Assembly: GCA_009775125.1 (NCBI GenBank)
Contig: VSPD01000007.1
Coordinates: 8,897-72,896 of the forward strand
DNA length: 64,000 nucleotides
Reading direction: 5' to 3'
Source of the DNA: Muribaculaceae bacterium
GTDB taxonomy: Bacteria; Bacteroidota; Bacteroidia; Bacteroidales; Muribaculaceae
Under the pieces are notes generated by a model. It was given only the letters and a program-made list of their open reading frames with translations, had not been told where the DNA came from and made no database searches. Shown piece by piece: positions 42,329 through 51,764 of the stretch (its first letter is position 1; every line of letters begins with the position of its first letter). A program made the translations under genes and the position numbers.

Positions 42329-45300
42329 TTAGAATGGTTTGAGTAATTTTTCTTTTTCTACTGAGAAGACTGTGAAATATTCTGCGCCGCCGCTCTTGTC
42401 GTCTTCACCGATGAAAGATTCATCGGGGTGGAGCGGCTTCCAATCGCTGTAAAACATCTTTTCAGCGTTTGGGCGGTTGGTGTTGAAGTCGTAGCCCTTG
42501 AATTTGCAATAGGCTTGGATTTTGCCTTTGAAGTTGGTGCGGGTAACGCCGTGGCCAGACGGGCCGCCGGCATATTCAAAGAAGCTCGCCACAAGGTCGG
42601 CTCGTTTCTTCCGCTCATTGAGATTTGATCCTGACAGGTCGAAGTATTCTTCGGCCCACTGATACAGCACCTCTGACATTTCCTGTCGGAGTGTGCGCAG
42701 CTCGATATTCTTCATGGGAGGTTGAACTGCACCCTGTCCTTCACGCGCCCAGCAGTTCTCGAATGAGCGCAAATAATACATAACGCACTCGGCCATAAGA
42801 TTGTCGAAGAGGTTCCATTGGTCAGCGTCCCAGTCATCAAAAAACATGTGGTGGAAATCATCGACAATAGTATGCTCCGGATTATACCAGGTTGAAAACT
42901 CCATGTAGGAAATACGGCGTTTTGTGGCCGCCTCATTAGCCTTGTTTATGGCGTGGTTCGTTGTAATCAGAATCTTCGGCGAATCTTCAAGCGGTATGCA
43001 GTAGCGGTCTTTGCCCTTTGGGTTGACATACATTGGGCCGGTGACCATGGCGAAAAGGTTCTCAAACGAGAAATTGGTCTTCACATCGTCGATGAAGATA
43101 TTTCTCGTTGCCTTGGTAACGCCGGAGAGAAGGAATTCATCGTCGCGCTTCATCTGCTTGCCGTCGATAAAGAACTGTGAACAGATTCGTCCGATGGCGT
43201 TTCCAACAATCGATTTACCGGCGCCACCGTGGCTCTGGCCGACCTCACTCATAAGGTGGTCCTGAATTACCACAGCTTTGCGCTCAGAGGCATATTTGTA
43301 GTCGCAAAGCAGATAGCCCAGAGTGGTGATTTTATTCACAATGTGGTGAATCCACTCAAAGGTTTCCGCTTCTGAGAGCTCGCGCTCGGCGCCGCTCTGG
43401 TAGAAGTTATTTGACGTGTTGATCAGGAAGTGAAGGAACTCACATCGGTCAGCATCTTCGGTGTATTCGATATGGAAATTGTCGCCTTCTTTTCTGATAT
43501 CCTTGATTATGGGCACCCGCTTGAACTTTCGCGGTACGATACGGCTGCGCCACACTTGATTTATGGGTTGGTCAGGAGTTATCGAGTTAGCTGTAATCTC
43601 CACCTGGCCATTGTTGTAGTATGTTCTTTGTATGCCGGAAGTGAAGTTGTTGAAATCGTCCGACATGATAGCAAGGTTTTCGAGTTGCTTGTCGGCCATA
43701 ATCGTGGCCAGACGCTTCGCAAAGAACTGAAGGACGATGTCGCTCTTACAGTTGGCGTTGATATATTCGCGGATAAAGTCGCGCACCTCATAGGGAGCAA
43801 TGCGATCGATAATGCCGTTATCCATGCGAATAAATTCAAAGCCGGAGGCTTCCTCGTCGCTATTGCGCAGACGGTAGAAACCGCTTGCACCGAGGAACCG
43901 GAAGGCTTCAACGTCATTGAACTCGACTTTGTCCTCGCCCTTGGAGTTTTGGGTAATAGTGTAGATGTCGGTTGTTGACGAGTAACGGCTCATCGGCACA
44001 ATCTTGCCGTTCTCGATCTTGTATCGTATAGGACCGATTTTGAACGTATCGACAGCCGAGAGACGTTCCTTGTGCAGCTCATAGAAGGCTTGAACGTCGT
44101 TAAGCAACCAAAAATCACGGATTTTGGTATCTGACTCCTCGGTAATCTTGTGGATATTGAGCCACTTGCCACGCCCATCATGGGAGTTCATTGTGTGCTC
44201 AATGTCCTCCATAAGCTCCGGTTCGCGGCCCAGGAGTGAGCCACAAAGTAAGTCATCGACACCTTTGTCGCCATGGTCATTGACATTGACGTGCCCCCAC
44301 CATATATTCATGTTCAGCCCCATATTGGCGAATGTCTTCATGTACTGACGGTACTTGATGACAGCTCGAGAGAACGAATTGGGGCGTTTGTCGGCGCGGT
44401 CGCCGACGATGATATTGCGGTGAAGATCATTCCAATCAGAGTCCATTATCAGGACGATGTTGGAAATCGAGCACGCCACGACTATTTCCTGAATATCCTG
44501 CAACAAACCTGATTCCTGAGAGCCGAAGTTGTTGATGCCCTGAATACCTATCGACAACATGCCGTGCTTGCAGGCTTTCTCGGCTTTCTTCTCACCCTCT
44601 TGCAAAAACAAAGTGTCAATGTGAGTTTTATTCTTGAACAACCGACGGATCTTCTCCGGGATATACACACGGCAAGAAGCTCCGGCGGGTGTCTGATACT
44701 TCATTTCCTTTCCGTCCGGCGACTTGTGCAGCGCAGGGTTGGCCCAGCGTACACGGACATAAGGGCGGGGTCTTGCAGAGCCCTTTCCGATATACGTCAT
44801 GGGGCGACCATGAAGGTCGTAGTAGTAAATGAGCATGTCACTGCCGGTTTCGTCCGGAGTGAATTTCTCATCGACGCGCCCGGGCCGGAAAGGAGAGCGG
44901 AGAGTTTCCTGAGAGCCCTCGAGGGTTGTGGCCATAACGTCCTCGACGGTCAGGCCGCTACCTTCGAGCTGTTGGCCGCAGAACGACGAGCGGGTTGTCT
45001 TGACAGCGGTCTGCACTGCTTCTTCCTTTTTCCTTTCGTTTGGAGTGAGAATTACGCCACCCTGACGGGCTGTTTCCTCAAGAGCATCGAGCCATCTTGT
45101 TTTTAGATCAATGCCGGAGAAGTGAGCTACGGCCTCGATGGGACCCGGCAATGAGAATTGGCAAGCGTGACAATAGGCAAAATTTTTATGGCCCTTGTGA
45201 ACAACAGAGAGTTTCTTCTTGCCACATACAGGGCACTCCATCTCGACGGTTGCCTTGTGTTGGTTGCAGCCGGGAACGAATAGGCGAATATCAAGAGCTT

Positions 45301-45346
45301 TGACCTTGTCAACCTCCCAGCGATCATATTTTAGATTAGCGTTCAT
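42329..45346 (-). CDS. Primase-helicase replication protein
   Basis: 1005 residues. Zinc ribbon with Cys 38, 41, 59 and 62 (CPVCGKKKLS, AYCHAC), a TOPRIM-like part (LFLQEGEKKAEKA near 249, LIMDSDW near 302), then a helicase of the P4/D5 type with Walker A GGAGKS at about 705 and Walker B NIFIDDV further on. It combines primer synthesis and unwinding, enough to start phage replication with host polymerase. Overlaps the LuxR-type gene by 4 nt. Confidence 0.88.
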   Translation of the reverse strand: MNANLKYDRWEVDKVKALDIRLFVPGCNQHKATVEMECPVCGKKKLSVVHKGHKNFAYCHACQFSLPGPIEAVAHFSGIDLKTRWLDALEETARQGGVILTPNERKKEEAVQTAVKTTRSSFCGQQLEGSGLTVEDVMATTLEGSQETLRSPFRPGRVDEKFTPDETGSDMLIYYYDLHGRPMTYIGKGSARPRPYVRVRWANPALHKSPDGKEMKYQTPAGASCRVYIPEKIRRLFKNKTHIDTLFLQEGEKKAEKACKHGMLSIGIQGINNFGSQESGLLQDIQEIVVACSISNIVLIMDSDWNDLHRNIIVGDRADKRPNSFSRAVIKYRQYMKTFANMGLNMNIWWGHVNVNDHGDKGVDDLLCGSLLGREPELMEDIEHTMNSHDGRGKWLNIHKITEESDTKIRDFWLLNDVQAFYELHKERLSAVDTFKIGPIRYKIENGKIVPMSRYSSTTDIYTITQNSKGEDKVEFNDVEAFRFLGASGFYRLRNSDEEASGFEFIRMDNGIIDRIAPYEVRDFIREYINANCKSDIVLQFFAKRLATIMADKQLENLAIMSDDFNNFTSGIQRTYYNNGQVEITANSITPDQPINQVWRSRIVPRKFKRVPIIKDIRKEGDNFHIEYTEDADRCEFLHFLINTSNNFYQSGAERELSEAETFEWIHHIVNKITTLGYLLCDYKYASERKAVVIQDHLMSEVGQSHGGAGKSIVGNAIGRICSQFFIDGKQMKRDDEFLLSGVTKATRNIFIDDVKTNFSFENLFAMVTGPMYVNPKGKDRYCIPLEDSPKILITTNHAINKANEAATKRRISYMEFSTWYNPEHTIVDDFHHMFFDDWDADQWNLFDNLMAECVMYYLRSFENCWAREGQGAVQPPMKNIELRTLRQEMSEVLYQWAEEYFDLSGSNLNERKKRADLVASFFEYAGGPSGHGVTRTNFKGKIQAYCKFKGYDFNTNRPNAEKMFYSDWKPLHPDESFIGEDDKSGGAEYFTVFSVEKEKLLKPF

Positions 45347-45900
45347 TTGAAGAGGTTGTGTTTAGCGGCATACTTAACAAACTCGCTCCTTGTGTGGGTA
45401 CCGGTTCGTTGATAAGCATGACGTATGTGATTATGAATGGTATGTGGAGATAGACACAATTTGTCGGCAATGTACTTGACGTCTTCGCCTTGGTACCAAA
45501 GGCGCATAACCGGCAATTCTGCCGCCGAGAGCTTGTGATCGAACTCCGGCCGACATACAACACATTCGAGCTTGCATTCTCCTCTGAGCGGACAAGGGAC
45601 AAATTCAAATGCACATTCGTTGGAGTCGGAAACGTCGGGCACATTATCGAGTTGGGCAAAGTTGCAACGTATAAACCGCAATACAATGCGGAAGCGGTAA
45701 TACCACTTGTTAGGAGCGCACCCTTTGTATTGCTCGCATAAGGCGTCGTATGCCTTGGGGTAGAAAGTTGATAGAATTTCAATCATACCGTCAAGAACTT
45801 CAGTACAAGATTCAGTCAAGCGGCAAAAATCGCCGTCTTGACGAAACCACACCTCCCCTTCATAGGCAAAAAATTCAGTATTAGTTAATGGCCTTTCCAT
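45343..45900 (-). CDS. LuxR-type HTH regulator
   Basis: 185 residues. The last 60 residues are a LuxR/GerE helix-turn-helix: LSAAELPVMRLWYQGEDVKY, IADKLCLSPHTIHNHI. The N-terminal 120 residues hold several Cys (CPLRGECKLECVVC), perhaps a metal site. It probably controls early or late transcription of the phage. Confidence 0.8.
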   Translation of the reverse strand: MERPLTNTEFFAYEGEVWFRQDGDFCRLTESCTEVLDGMIEILSTFYPKAYDALCEQYKGCAPNKWYYRFRIVLRFIRCNFAQLDNVPDVSDSNECAFEFVPCPLRGECKLECVVCRPEFDHKLSAAELPVMRLWYQGEDVKYIADKLCLSPHTIHNHIRHAYQRTGTHTRSEFVKYAAKHNLFK

Positions 45901-45910
45901 GTCATTTTAG

Positions 45911-46120
45911 TTAACTTTCGCAATTTATGAAGATGTTTTTGCCTAATGCCTCGCTAATTTTGTCACGCCAAGCGAGGTCAATACGAGTACGGCCACGACG
46001 CCAGTCGCTAAGAACAAATCGCGATTTCTTGCATATCTCACGTATATCACGGGATTTAGCGATACGTTCACGGTGAGGCAAAGAGCGGAGGTAGTTGTCG
46101 AGAGCTTCGTTTGCGGTCAT
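45911..46120 (-). CDS. Cro-like small HTH protein
   Basis: 69 residues; RDIREICKKSRFVLSDWRRG then WRDKISEALGKN matches the layout of small XRE-type regulators. First gene of the early minus-strand operon and divergent from the repressor gene, the place of a Cro-type protein. Confidence 0.6.
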   Translation of the reverse strand: MTANEALDNYLRSLPHRERIAKSRDIREICKKSRFVLSDWRRGRTRIDLAWRDKISEALGKNIFINCES

Positions 46121-46245
46121 AAATTTTCGATTTTGAGAAATAAGTTGTATCTTTACGACAACAAAGTAACGAAGAATATTTGATACTTTATCTATTTCAG
46201 AATCTCTACTGTAATAGATTTAGGATATTTTAACAATAGCCGAAT

Positions 46246-46620
46246 ATGAAGCATTTGGGCAAATTAATCAAGAACCACATAGAAGACAATAAGTTAGTCA
46301 AGAAAACAGTGGCCGAACAGGTTGGCGTCTCGCCGACCTACCTTTCGACATTGTTTAACCAAGAGTCAATGGACTGTTTGCTTTTCGAAAAGATTTGTCA
46401 TGCCATTGGCTTACATCCTGCAGCAGGATTCGACAAACCAATGCCGGCATCAAAAATCCTCTCAGACATATATGCGAAGACTGTGATTGGCCCGGCCACG
46501 GTTACCATTGGCGAGACCAAAGCACTTCAAGATCTATTGGCCGAGAAGGAACGAATGATTCAGGTTTTGCTTGCCGCAAGCGGTATCAAAATCGGGACAG
46601 AATCGGGACAGAACAAATAA
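46246..46620 (+). CDS. XRE-type lysogeny repressor, putative
   Basis: 124 residues. An HTH (KTVAEQVGVSPTYLSTLFNQ) lies near 20-40, and the C-terminus has a short coiled segment (ETKALQDLLAEKERMIQVLL), as in many Bacteroidales prophage regulators. Divergent from the early operon. A weak promoter (TATCTTTA at 46148-46155 with TTTT 20 bp before) lies upstream. Likely represses the minus-strand early genes. Confidence 0.7.
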   Translation: MKHLGKLIKNHIEDNKLVKKTVAEQVGVSPTYLSTLFNQESMDCLLFEKICHAIGLHPAAGFDKPMPASKILSDIYAKTVIGPATVTIGETKALQDLLAEKERMIQVLLAASGIKIGTESGQNK

Positions 46621-46776
46621 CATTTTGTAGAAAACGGCAAAAACGAGCAGTCCCGTTACCGGGACTGAAACGGGACAAATACAACAAGTTAGAAACAGTA
46701 ACACAACAGAGCAACAGCCCAGTGAATGTCACCAAGTGAGGATTTATATTCTTCTCACCCCGACAAATATTTCAAA

Positions 46777-46811
46777 AAAAAGGGTTTGACTCACAGAGTC
46801 AAACCCTTTTT
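46777..46811. terminator. Bidirectional terminator after the repressor
   Basis: 16-bp perfect stem (46777-46792 with 46796-46811) with a 3-nt loop; the stem starts AAAAAGGG and ends CCCTTTTT, giving a T run on either strand. It isolates the repressor transcript from the toxin-antitoxin genes. Upstream, AGTCCCG-TTAC-CGGGACT near 46652 is another hairpin. Confidence 0.8.
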
Positions 46812-46878
46812 GACTTTCCAGACAAAACAAAATCGGATTACATCGTTAATCTAATTTTCAAAATCGCACATCCAATAT

Positions 46879-46909
46879 TTTGCAATGCAGAGCTTTATTT
46901 ATATATTTG
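46879..46909 (+). promoter_or_regulatory. mntA-hepT promoter
   Basis: TTTG (46879-46882), 19 bp, TATATTTG (46902-46909): exact match to the Bacteroidetes consensus, 33 bp before the mntA start. Confidence 0.75.
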
Positions 46910-46941
46910 CAAACGCCTAATCGAAACAAAATAATGAACGC

Positions 46942-47247
46942 ATGAAAATTATTGAATTAAATCTTCATAAAATCATAGAAATCTGCAAGCATTTTCACGT
47001 TCGTAAGCTATGGGTGTTCGGCTCAATACTGACTTCGCGCTTTAATGAAAAAAGCGATGTCGATTTATGCGTTGATTTTGACTGGGATAATATTCCATTG
47101 CTCGATTCAGCAAATAATTTTTTCGGGTTTCAAGAGGCCCTTGAATCACTTCTTGGGCGCAAGATAGACATTACAGACGACAGTGCTGTCCGTAATCCAT
47201 ATTTCCGCGAAGAATTAAATGAAACACGCCAACTGATATATGGATAG
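46942..47247 (+). CDS. mntA: MntA-type nucleotidyltransferase antitoxin
   Basis: 101 residues, minimal nucleotidyltransferase. VFGSILTSRFNEKSDVDL holds the GS-x10-DxD metal-binding motif. In known MntA/HepT pairs this enzyme adds AMP to a Tyr of HepT and disarms it. Overlaps hepT by 8 nt. Whether the pair belongs to the prophage or to the host side is unclear. Confidence 0.88.
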   Translation: MKIIELNLHKIIEICKHFHVRKLWVFGSILTSRFNEKSDVDLCVDFDWDNIPLLDSANNFFGFQEALESLLGRKIDITDDSAVRNPYFREELNETRQLIYG

Positions 47248-47605
47248 AAAAATTCAAAAATCGCTATTCGATATTCTTCATTGTATCGACGAAATTGATT
47301 CCTATTTTAATTCTGTTCCCCGTCGCTTTGATTACTATCGTGACAATGCGCTTCTACGAAGTGCAATACATATGAATATTTCTATAATCGGAGAGGCTAC
47401 TAATAGAATTCTGAAAACAGATTCTGAGATTTCGATATCCAATGCAAAGCAAATCGTCGGCACTCGCAATTACCTAATTCATGGCTACGACAGTTTGAGG
47501 TTGGAAATGATTTGGGCCATTGTCATCAACGACTTACCCAAACTTAAACATGAGGTTATTTCCCTGCTAAACCCCAACAAAAACGAAGCAAGTACCGAAA
47601 GCTGA
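47240..47605 (+). CDS. hepT: HepT-type HEPN toxin (RNase)
   Basis: 121 residues, helical HEPN/DUF86 protein. RNYLIHGY near residue 77 is the RX4HXY motif: Arg and His for RNA cleavage and the Tyr that the partner modifies. Together with mntA it makes a complete type VII-like toxin-antitoxin module. Confidence 0.88.
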   Translation: MDRKIQKSLFDILHCIDEIDSYFNSVPRRFDYYRDNALLRSAIHMNISIIGEATNRILKTDSEISISNAKQIVGTRNYLIHGYDSLRLEMIWAIVINDLPKLKHEVISLLNPNKNEASTES

Positions 47606-47704
47606 AACAATACATAATTTGGTATCTTTCACCTGTGAAGGTGCATCATAAAAATAATTATATGAAGATTTTGCCAAACTTATTTAAAATTACACCATAA
47701 CAAG

Positions 47705-47735
47705 TTGGAAAATTAAAAAATTTATTCTACCTTTG
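47705..47735 (+). promoter_or_regulatory. tRNA-Leu promoter
   Basis: TTGG (47705-47708) and TACCTTTG (47728-47735), 12 bp before the tRNA. Matches the Bacteroidetes consensus (GTTG in the -33 box). Confidence 0.6.
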
Positions 47736-47747
47736 CACTCGCAAGTC

Positions 47748-47829
47748 GCCCGGATGGCGGAATAGGTAGACGCGCCGGTCTCAAACACCGGTGGAGCAAT
47801 CCATCTCGGTTCGATCCCGAGTCCGGGTA
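47748..47829 (+). tRNA. tRNA-Leu (CAA)
   Basis: 82 nt cloverleaf: acceptor GCCCGGA with TCCGGGT (final G-T pair), anticodon stem CCGGT/ACCGG with loop CTCAAAC giving anticodon CAA, a long variable arm, T-loop TTCGATC, discriminator A. CCA is not encoded. Followed by a terminator. Confidence 0.93.
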
Positions 47830-47832
47830 CAG

Positions 47833-47876
47833 ATAATGGCTGATAATCACTTGATTCTCAGCCATTATTTTTTTTT
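47833..47876 (+). terminator. Terminator after tRNA-Leu
   Basis: 11-bp stem (ATAATGGCTGA/TCAGCCATTAT) followed by a run of T. Confidence 0.85.
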
Positions 47877-48255
47877 AGCGGAATTACGCCAGGCATGCCG
47901 CGAGGCACAGCTTCGCAGTGCTTTTCAGCCCCCATAACAGACCGGGCTTGTCGGCATCCCGCCTCCAAACCCGGTTACCCAAGGAGTCACGGCTTCGCCG
48001 TGGCTGACTTGCGACACTCAGCTTGTGCCGAAAAATAAGCACAAGCCGTAATTCCGGTGCATTATTTAACAGTTAGTGAGTGAATCCACCCGATAGGAAC
48101 ATAATTGATTCAAAACAATTTGTGAAATCCGCGAAGTTTGTGTAATTCGTGGTAAGAACGGAGCGCGACCGCGCTCCGGGGTACACAAATTTCACAGATT
48201 GCACGAATTTCACAAATTTCTTTCCGAATCGCTACGCGATTTCACGCGATTTTAA
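47877..48255. other. Non-coding host spacer with short palindromes
   Basis: No gene seen. It contains CACGGC-TTC-GCCGTG near 47990, GGAGCGC/GCGCTCC around 48160-48177, and AT-rich repeats of the type TTTGTG...AATTCGTG. No promoter with both boxes was found. Confidence 0.5.
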
Positions 48256-48873
48256 TTACGGGTTGAATCGTTTAGGGCTGAATACTTCCACGCGGTCGGC
48301 GTCGGTGACGGGGCGGAGCACACGGCAGGGCGAACCTACGGCCAAGACGCCGGAGGGTATCGAGCGCGTGACGACGCTGCCGGCGCCAATGATGCTCCCC
48401 GACCCTATTTCCACCCCGGGAAGCACTGTGACATTGGAGGCGAGCCACACATTGTCGCCTATCGTGACGTGACGGGCCTGCATCACTCCCGCGTTGCGCT
48501 GCCCGGCATCGAGAGCATGTGTAATGGTGATAAGCGTGCAGTTAGGCCCTATCTGCACGTTGCGGCCGATGCGCACCTCGGCCTCGTCGAGAATAGCAAG
48601 ATTAAAATTGCCGATAAAATTGTCGCCGACATGGATATTGAATCCAAAATCGCATCGAAACGGGCTGTTTATCACAAGCCTGTCGCCCGCCGATCCGAGA
48701 ATCTTGCGCAGCAGCCGGTCGCGCGCTTCCACATCCGACGGTCGCATAAGATTCAATTCGTGGCATCTGTCGGCGCACTCGGCAAGCAAAGCGCTTATCT
48801 CCGGGAAATCCGCCGCCCCGGCATGAAGCCACTGTCCGCAGCGCAGCGCATCCAATATTTCTTCAATAGACAT
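48256..48873 (-). CDS. Sugar O-acetyltransferase (maltose acetyltransferase-like)
   Basis: 205 residues. N-terminal helical Mac domain, then left-handed beta-helix hexapeptide repeats (RIGRNVQIGPNCTLITITHA, TIGDNVWLASNVTVLPGVEI, SGSIIGAGSVVTRSIPSG). The active-site His lies in ITHALD. Acetyl-CoA-dependent acetylation of a sugar or oligosaccharide; the substrate is not predictable. Confidence 0.85.
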   Translation of the reverse strand: MSIEEILDALRCGQWLHAGAADFPEISALLAECADRCHELNLMRPSDVEARDRLLRKILGSAGDRLVINSPFRCDFGFNIHVGDNFIGNFNLAILDEAEVRIGRNVQIGPNCTLITITHALDAGQRNAGVMQARHVTIGDNVWLASNVTVLPGVEIGSGSIIGAGSVVTRSIPSGVLAVGSPCRVLRPVTDADRVEVFSPKRFNP

Positions 48874-48901
48874 TTTTCTTCAAATTCTTTTGTAATATTT
48901 T

Positions 48902-49885
48902 TCACCAGGAATCCAATATGGACTTGAAATCGGAAAGCATCAGCGGGAAGTCATATTGGATTTTACGGTCCAATCGCTTTGCCACATGCTCGACAGCCTG
49001 AATGAGGTATTGGCCAAACCGCTGTTTTTGCTCTTGCGTCGACAACAGGCTGAATTCCTTTTCAAAAACAATATTTACACGCGCAGTGCCGTAATCGGAG
49101 CGGAATGGGCCGTATGTGAAACGGTTTCGCAGAAAGTATCCGTTGTCTTCTATTTCTTTTTCCGAATACATTTCAAGCAGTTTCGGATAAAAATCTTTTT
49201 TCTTCAACTTCAAGGATTCGTCGGCAATGATATAGTTGGTCTTGCAGTGGTAATTATCGTAGAAGCTGAAAGAAATGTTAAGTATAATCATGTTCAGGGC
49301 GCTGCCATATAACTCCGGGCGCATCCCTCGGTTGAGTTCAGGCATAAGCTCCCCCTCGATGCTTTCTATCAGCGGCTTGGAGCTTGCGTAACAATTGGCG
49401 AGCCCTCGGATGATACGAATGGGATTTTTGGGTATCCAGTTGCGTTGACCGCACAACTGTACATCTTGCGCCTCGCCCGCGTGTCCGCTTAATCTGACTG
49501 GCTCTGACAAAGGATTATCGACATCTCCGTGAAGAAACGACAAATTAAAGTCTATGGCAAAACCATCTTTTCGCTTCGACCATACGGCATTGAAAAAGCG
49601 TGGCTTGGCATCACGGTTGATGAAATATGTTTCCGGGTTGCCATTAAAATAGGTTCCTCTTATTGCTTCCACCGGTTCGTGTGTACCCCAGCCTACAATG
49701 GCAAGGGCTTCGCAAATCCTTACAGCGGCGTTCCATTCCACAGCATTACGATATTGCGAATATTTCAAGAATTCGGAGTAAAGCCGCTCACGCAGCTCTC
49801 CGACATTTGGAAAGCCGGAGAGATACCGGCGCAGCTCCGCAAGAGAGCCTGTTTCATATATTTTATTCAACGACAAGTATGACAC
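48902..49885 (-). CDS. Hypothetical host protein, 327 aa
   Basis: No signal peptide or membrane segment. Rich in aromatic residues and Asn; contains RGLANCYASSKPLIESIEGE and YNHCKTNY-like patches. Spaced 28 bp before the acetyltransferase gene. I do not recognise the family. Confidence 0.55.
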   Translation of the reverse strand: MSYLSLNKIYETGSLAELRRYLSGFPNVGELRERLYSEFLKYSQYRNAVEWNAAVRICEALAIVGWGTHEPVEAIRGTYFNGNPETYFINRDAKPRFFNAVWSKRKDGFAIDFNLSFLHGDVDNPLSEPVRLSGHAGEAQDVQLCGQRNWIPKNPIRIIRGLANCYASSKPLIESIEGELMPELNRGMRPELYGSALNMIILNISFSFYDNYHCKTNYIIADESLKLKKKDFYPKLLEMYSEKEIEDNGYFLRNRFTYGPFRSDYGTARVNIVFEKEFSLLSTQEQKQRFGQYLIQAVEHVAKRLDRKIQYDFPLMLSDFKSILDSW

Positions 49886-49915
49886 AAGACAATCTATTGA
49901 TTAATCGCGGACGCA

Positions 49916-50527
49916 CTATTTGAACAGCTCGCAGAAGCCTTGCTTGTTAAATTGGTAATACATCTCGATGCGCTCAGGGGTGTCGTTTTCGAGAAGCAGA
50001 AGCAGCTCTTTGGCAAATTCAAGTGTCGCGGAACCATTTGCCGTGACGATATTATGGTCGGCCACCGCTTGCTTGTGAATGTAACCATCAGGATTGGAGT
50101 AGTTTTCGCCGCCCCACAGTTTCAGCTGGTCGAGGCCATTGCCCGTATGGTTGATATTGTTGAGGAAGCCATGTTTAGCCATAAATGAAGCGGCGTTACA
50201 TACAGCCCCTACAATTTTCCCGTCGGCAACGGCCTTGGAAACGACAGGCACAACCTTATCGGCAATCGGCGTCATCCAGCCAAATCCGCCTATAAGGACG
50301 AGCGCGGCATAATCTTCGGGCATCGTGTCAAAGGAATAGTCGGGCACCATACGGAAGCCTCCTATCGCTTTTACAGACTCCATTGACGGAGCTACAATTT
50401 TGTTGACATATTTCGGATTTTCTTTCAACGCATAGTCGTCGGAGGCTATTGCCTGGGCGAGATACACCATCTCATGTTCCGCAAAATCGGGAAGCAGGAC
50501 ATATAAAATTTCGTTGTTCATTTCCAT
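49916..50527 (-). CDS. DJ-1/PfpI family protein
   Basis: 203 residues. ALVLIGGFGWM and GKIVGAVCNAASFMAKHG contain the nucleophile-elbow Cys of the family (about 110); DHNIVTANGSATLEFAKELL near the C-terminus is also typical. Members act as glyoxalase/deglycase, chaperone or amidotransferase-like proteins; which applies here is open. Confidence 0.85.
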   Translation of the reverse strand: MEMNNEILYVLLPDFAEHEMVYLAQAIASDDYALKENPKYVNKIVAPSMESVKAIGGFRMVPDYSFDTMPEDYAALVLIGGFGWMTPIADKVVPVVSKAVADGKIVGAVCNAASFMAKHGFLNNINHTGNGLDQLKLWGGENYSNPDGYIHKQAVADHNIVTANGSATLEFAKELLLLLENDTPERIEMYYQFNKQGFCELFK

Positions 50528-50559
50528 TCGTGTTTGCGAAATGCAAATATACTAATTTT

Positions 50560-51015
50560 TTATGTTACTTTGCGTATAGGCGCGGTTGGACTTTTGAGCT
50601 TGTTTTTATTCACATTGATGTAAAGCAGGTCGTCGTGGTCGGTGATACTGTACAGCTCATGAAAGTCGGCGGTCATGAGATAAAATTCATCGAGGCCGTC
50701 GCAATCGCCGATAAAAGTGTAGATGTCGGACATGCGGCCTTTGAAAACCACGAAATCCGTATTCCAGTAATCGATAATGAAATAGAGGATTGCATCCCGA
50801 TCTATTACATCCGGAAGATGCCGGTAAGGGTCTTCCATATTGCAATCAATCCACTCCGGGACATACTTGAAACTCAGCCATAACGCTCGTGGGTTGCCAA
50901 TAACGAACGTGTCATAAAGCCGCTGCAATAAAACTTCCTTTTCCTGTCCTTCGAGTTTTAGCAGCGGAAGTTTATTGTCACGGACCGTGCGGTCTATTTC
51001 CTCATAATCGAACAT
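50560..51015 (-). CDS. Hypothetical protein (SMI/DUF6756-like?)
   Basis: 151 residues, acidic, rich in aromatic residues: YFIIDYWNTDFVVFKGRMSD, IYTFIGDCDGLDEFYLMTAD. The pattern recalls small immunity-type proteins such as DUF6756, a guess from memory. Third gene of a compact minus-strand cluster with 51036 and 51765. Confidence 0.5.
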   Translation of the reverse strand: MFDYEEIDRTVRDNKLPLLKLEGQEKEVLLQRLYDTFVIGNPRALWLSFKYVPEWIDCNMEDPYRHLPDVIDRDAILYFIIDYWNTDFVVFKGRMSDIYTFIGDCDGLDEFYLMTADFHELYSITDHDDLLYINVNKNKLKSPTAPIRKVT

Positions 51016-51035
51016 AACGTATTCTGTGAGATTGA

Positions 51036-51755
51036 TTATTCCACTTTCACCGAGATGCTGTCAAACGGCTTTGGACGGCCGATGCTCACATGGAATGTGT
51101 CGCCGTCCCAACCGGTCTTATTGATGGCCGACTTGCGACCGGCAGCGCAACGGGGCAAATCTTCATCCCATTTCGACGCAACTACCTCGCCGGTGGCCGT
51201 GCTCACAATCTCCACTTTCAGCGCATCGCCCACTTTCTGCCCGAAGCAGTTATATACCAACGCACGGTGCGACCTGTCGCGGCTCAACTTTGAGTGACGT
51301 TCGAGCAAAATCTTCTTTTCGAATCCGCAGTCGCGCAGATTTTGCATAATCTCATCTCGCCGTTGCGCCAGCCGATTCTTGCCGCCGTTAGCATCATCAA
51401 TCTCCGTCAAGACATCAAGCACGAGATTGGCGACATATTCCATAAACTCCTCGCCGAACTCTTTGAATTCATATAGCCTGCGAGACGTGTCGAGATCCAA
51501 ATCGTAGGTTGACACATTGAACGCCCCTTTCCAATTCTTGTATCCGGCACTCACATCTTGTTTTTCGACATTGGCGCAGATTGTGAGCCGACCGTTTCCG
51601 TCGAGATCGATGGGCGACAGCTCGTGCAGGATTACCTGACAGATGCCAAAAGTGGCAACATACAGATGGGCCACGTCGCAGTAGTTCGATTGCTCCTTGA
51701 TACGTCGCGCGACAATATCGTCGTCCTCAAAGGAGAGCATTTGCAGCTTTGCCAT
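51036..51755 (-). CDS. Hypothetical host protein, 239 aa
   Basis: Soluble, acidic at the start (FEDDDIVARRIKEQSNYCDV), basic helix near 130-165, beta-rich end. Nine bp after the Sel1 gene and 20 bp before the next, so co-transcribed. No family recognised. Confidence 0.5.
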   Translation of the reverse strand: MAKLQMLSFEDDDIVARRIKEQSNYCDVAHLYVATFGICQVILHELSPIDLDGNGRLTICANVEKQDVSAGYKNWKGAFNVSTYDLDLDTSRRLYEFKEFGEEFMEYVANLVLDVLTEIDDANGGKNRLAQRRDEIMQNLRDCGFEKKILLERHSKLSRDRSHRALVYNCFGQKVGDALKVEIVSTATGEVVASKWDEDLPRCAAGRKSAINKTGWDGDTFHVSIGRPKPFDSISVKVE

Positions 51756-51764
51756 AGTTCCCTG

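Noticed and set aside
47748..47829. tRNA-Leu as the prophage attachment site
   Set aside because: No repeated tRNA fragment is visible in the window and the other end of the prophage lies outside; the prophage is on the 5' side of the tRNA, which is less usual.
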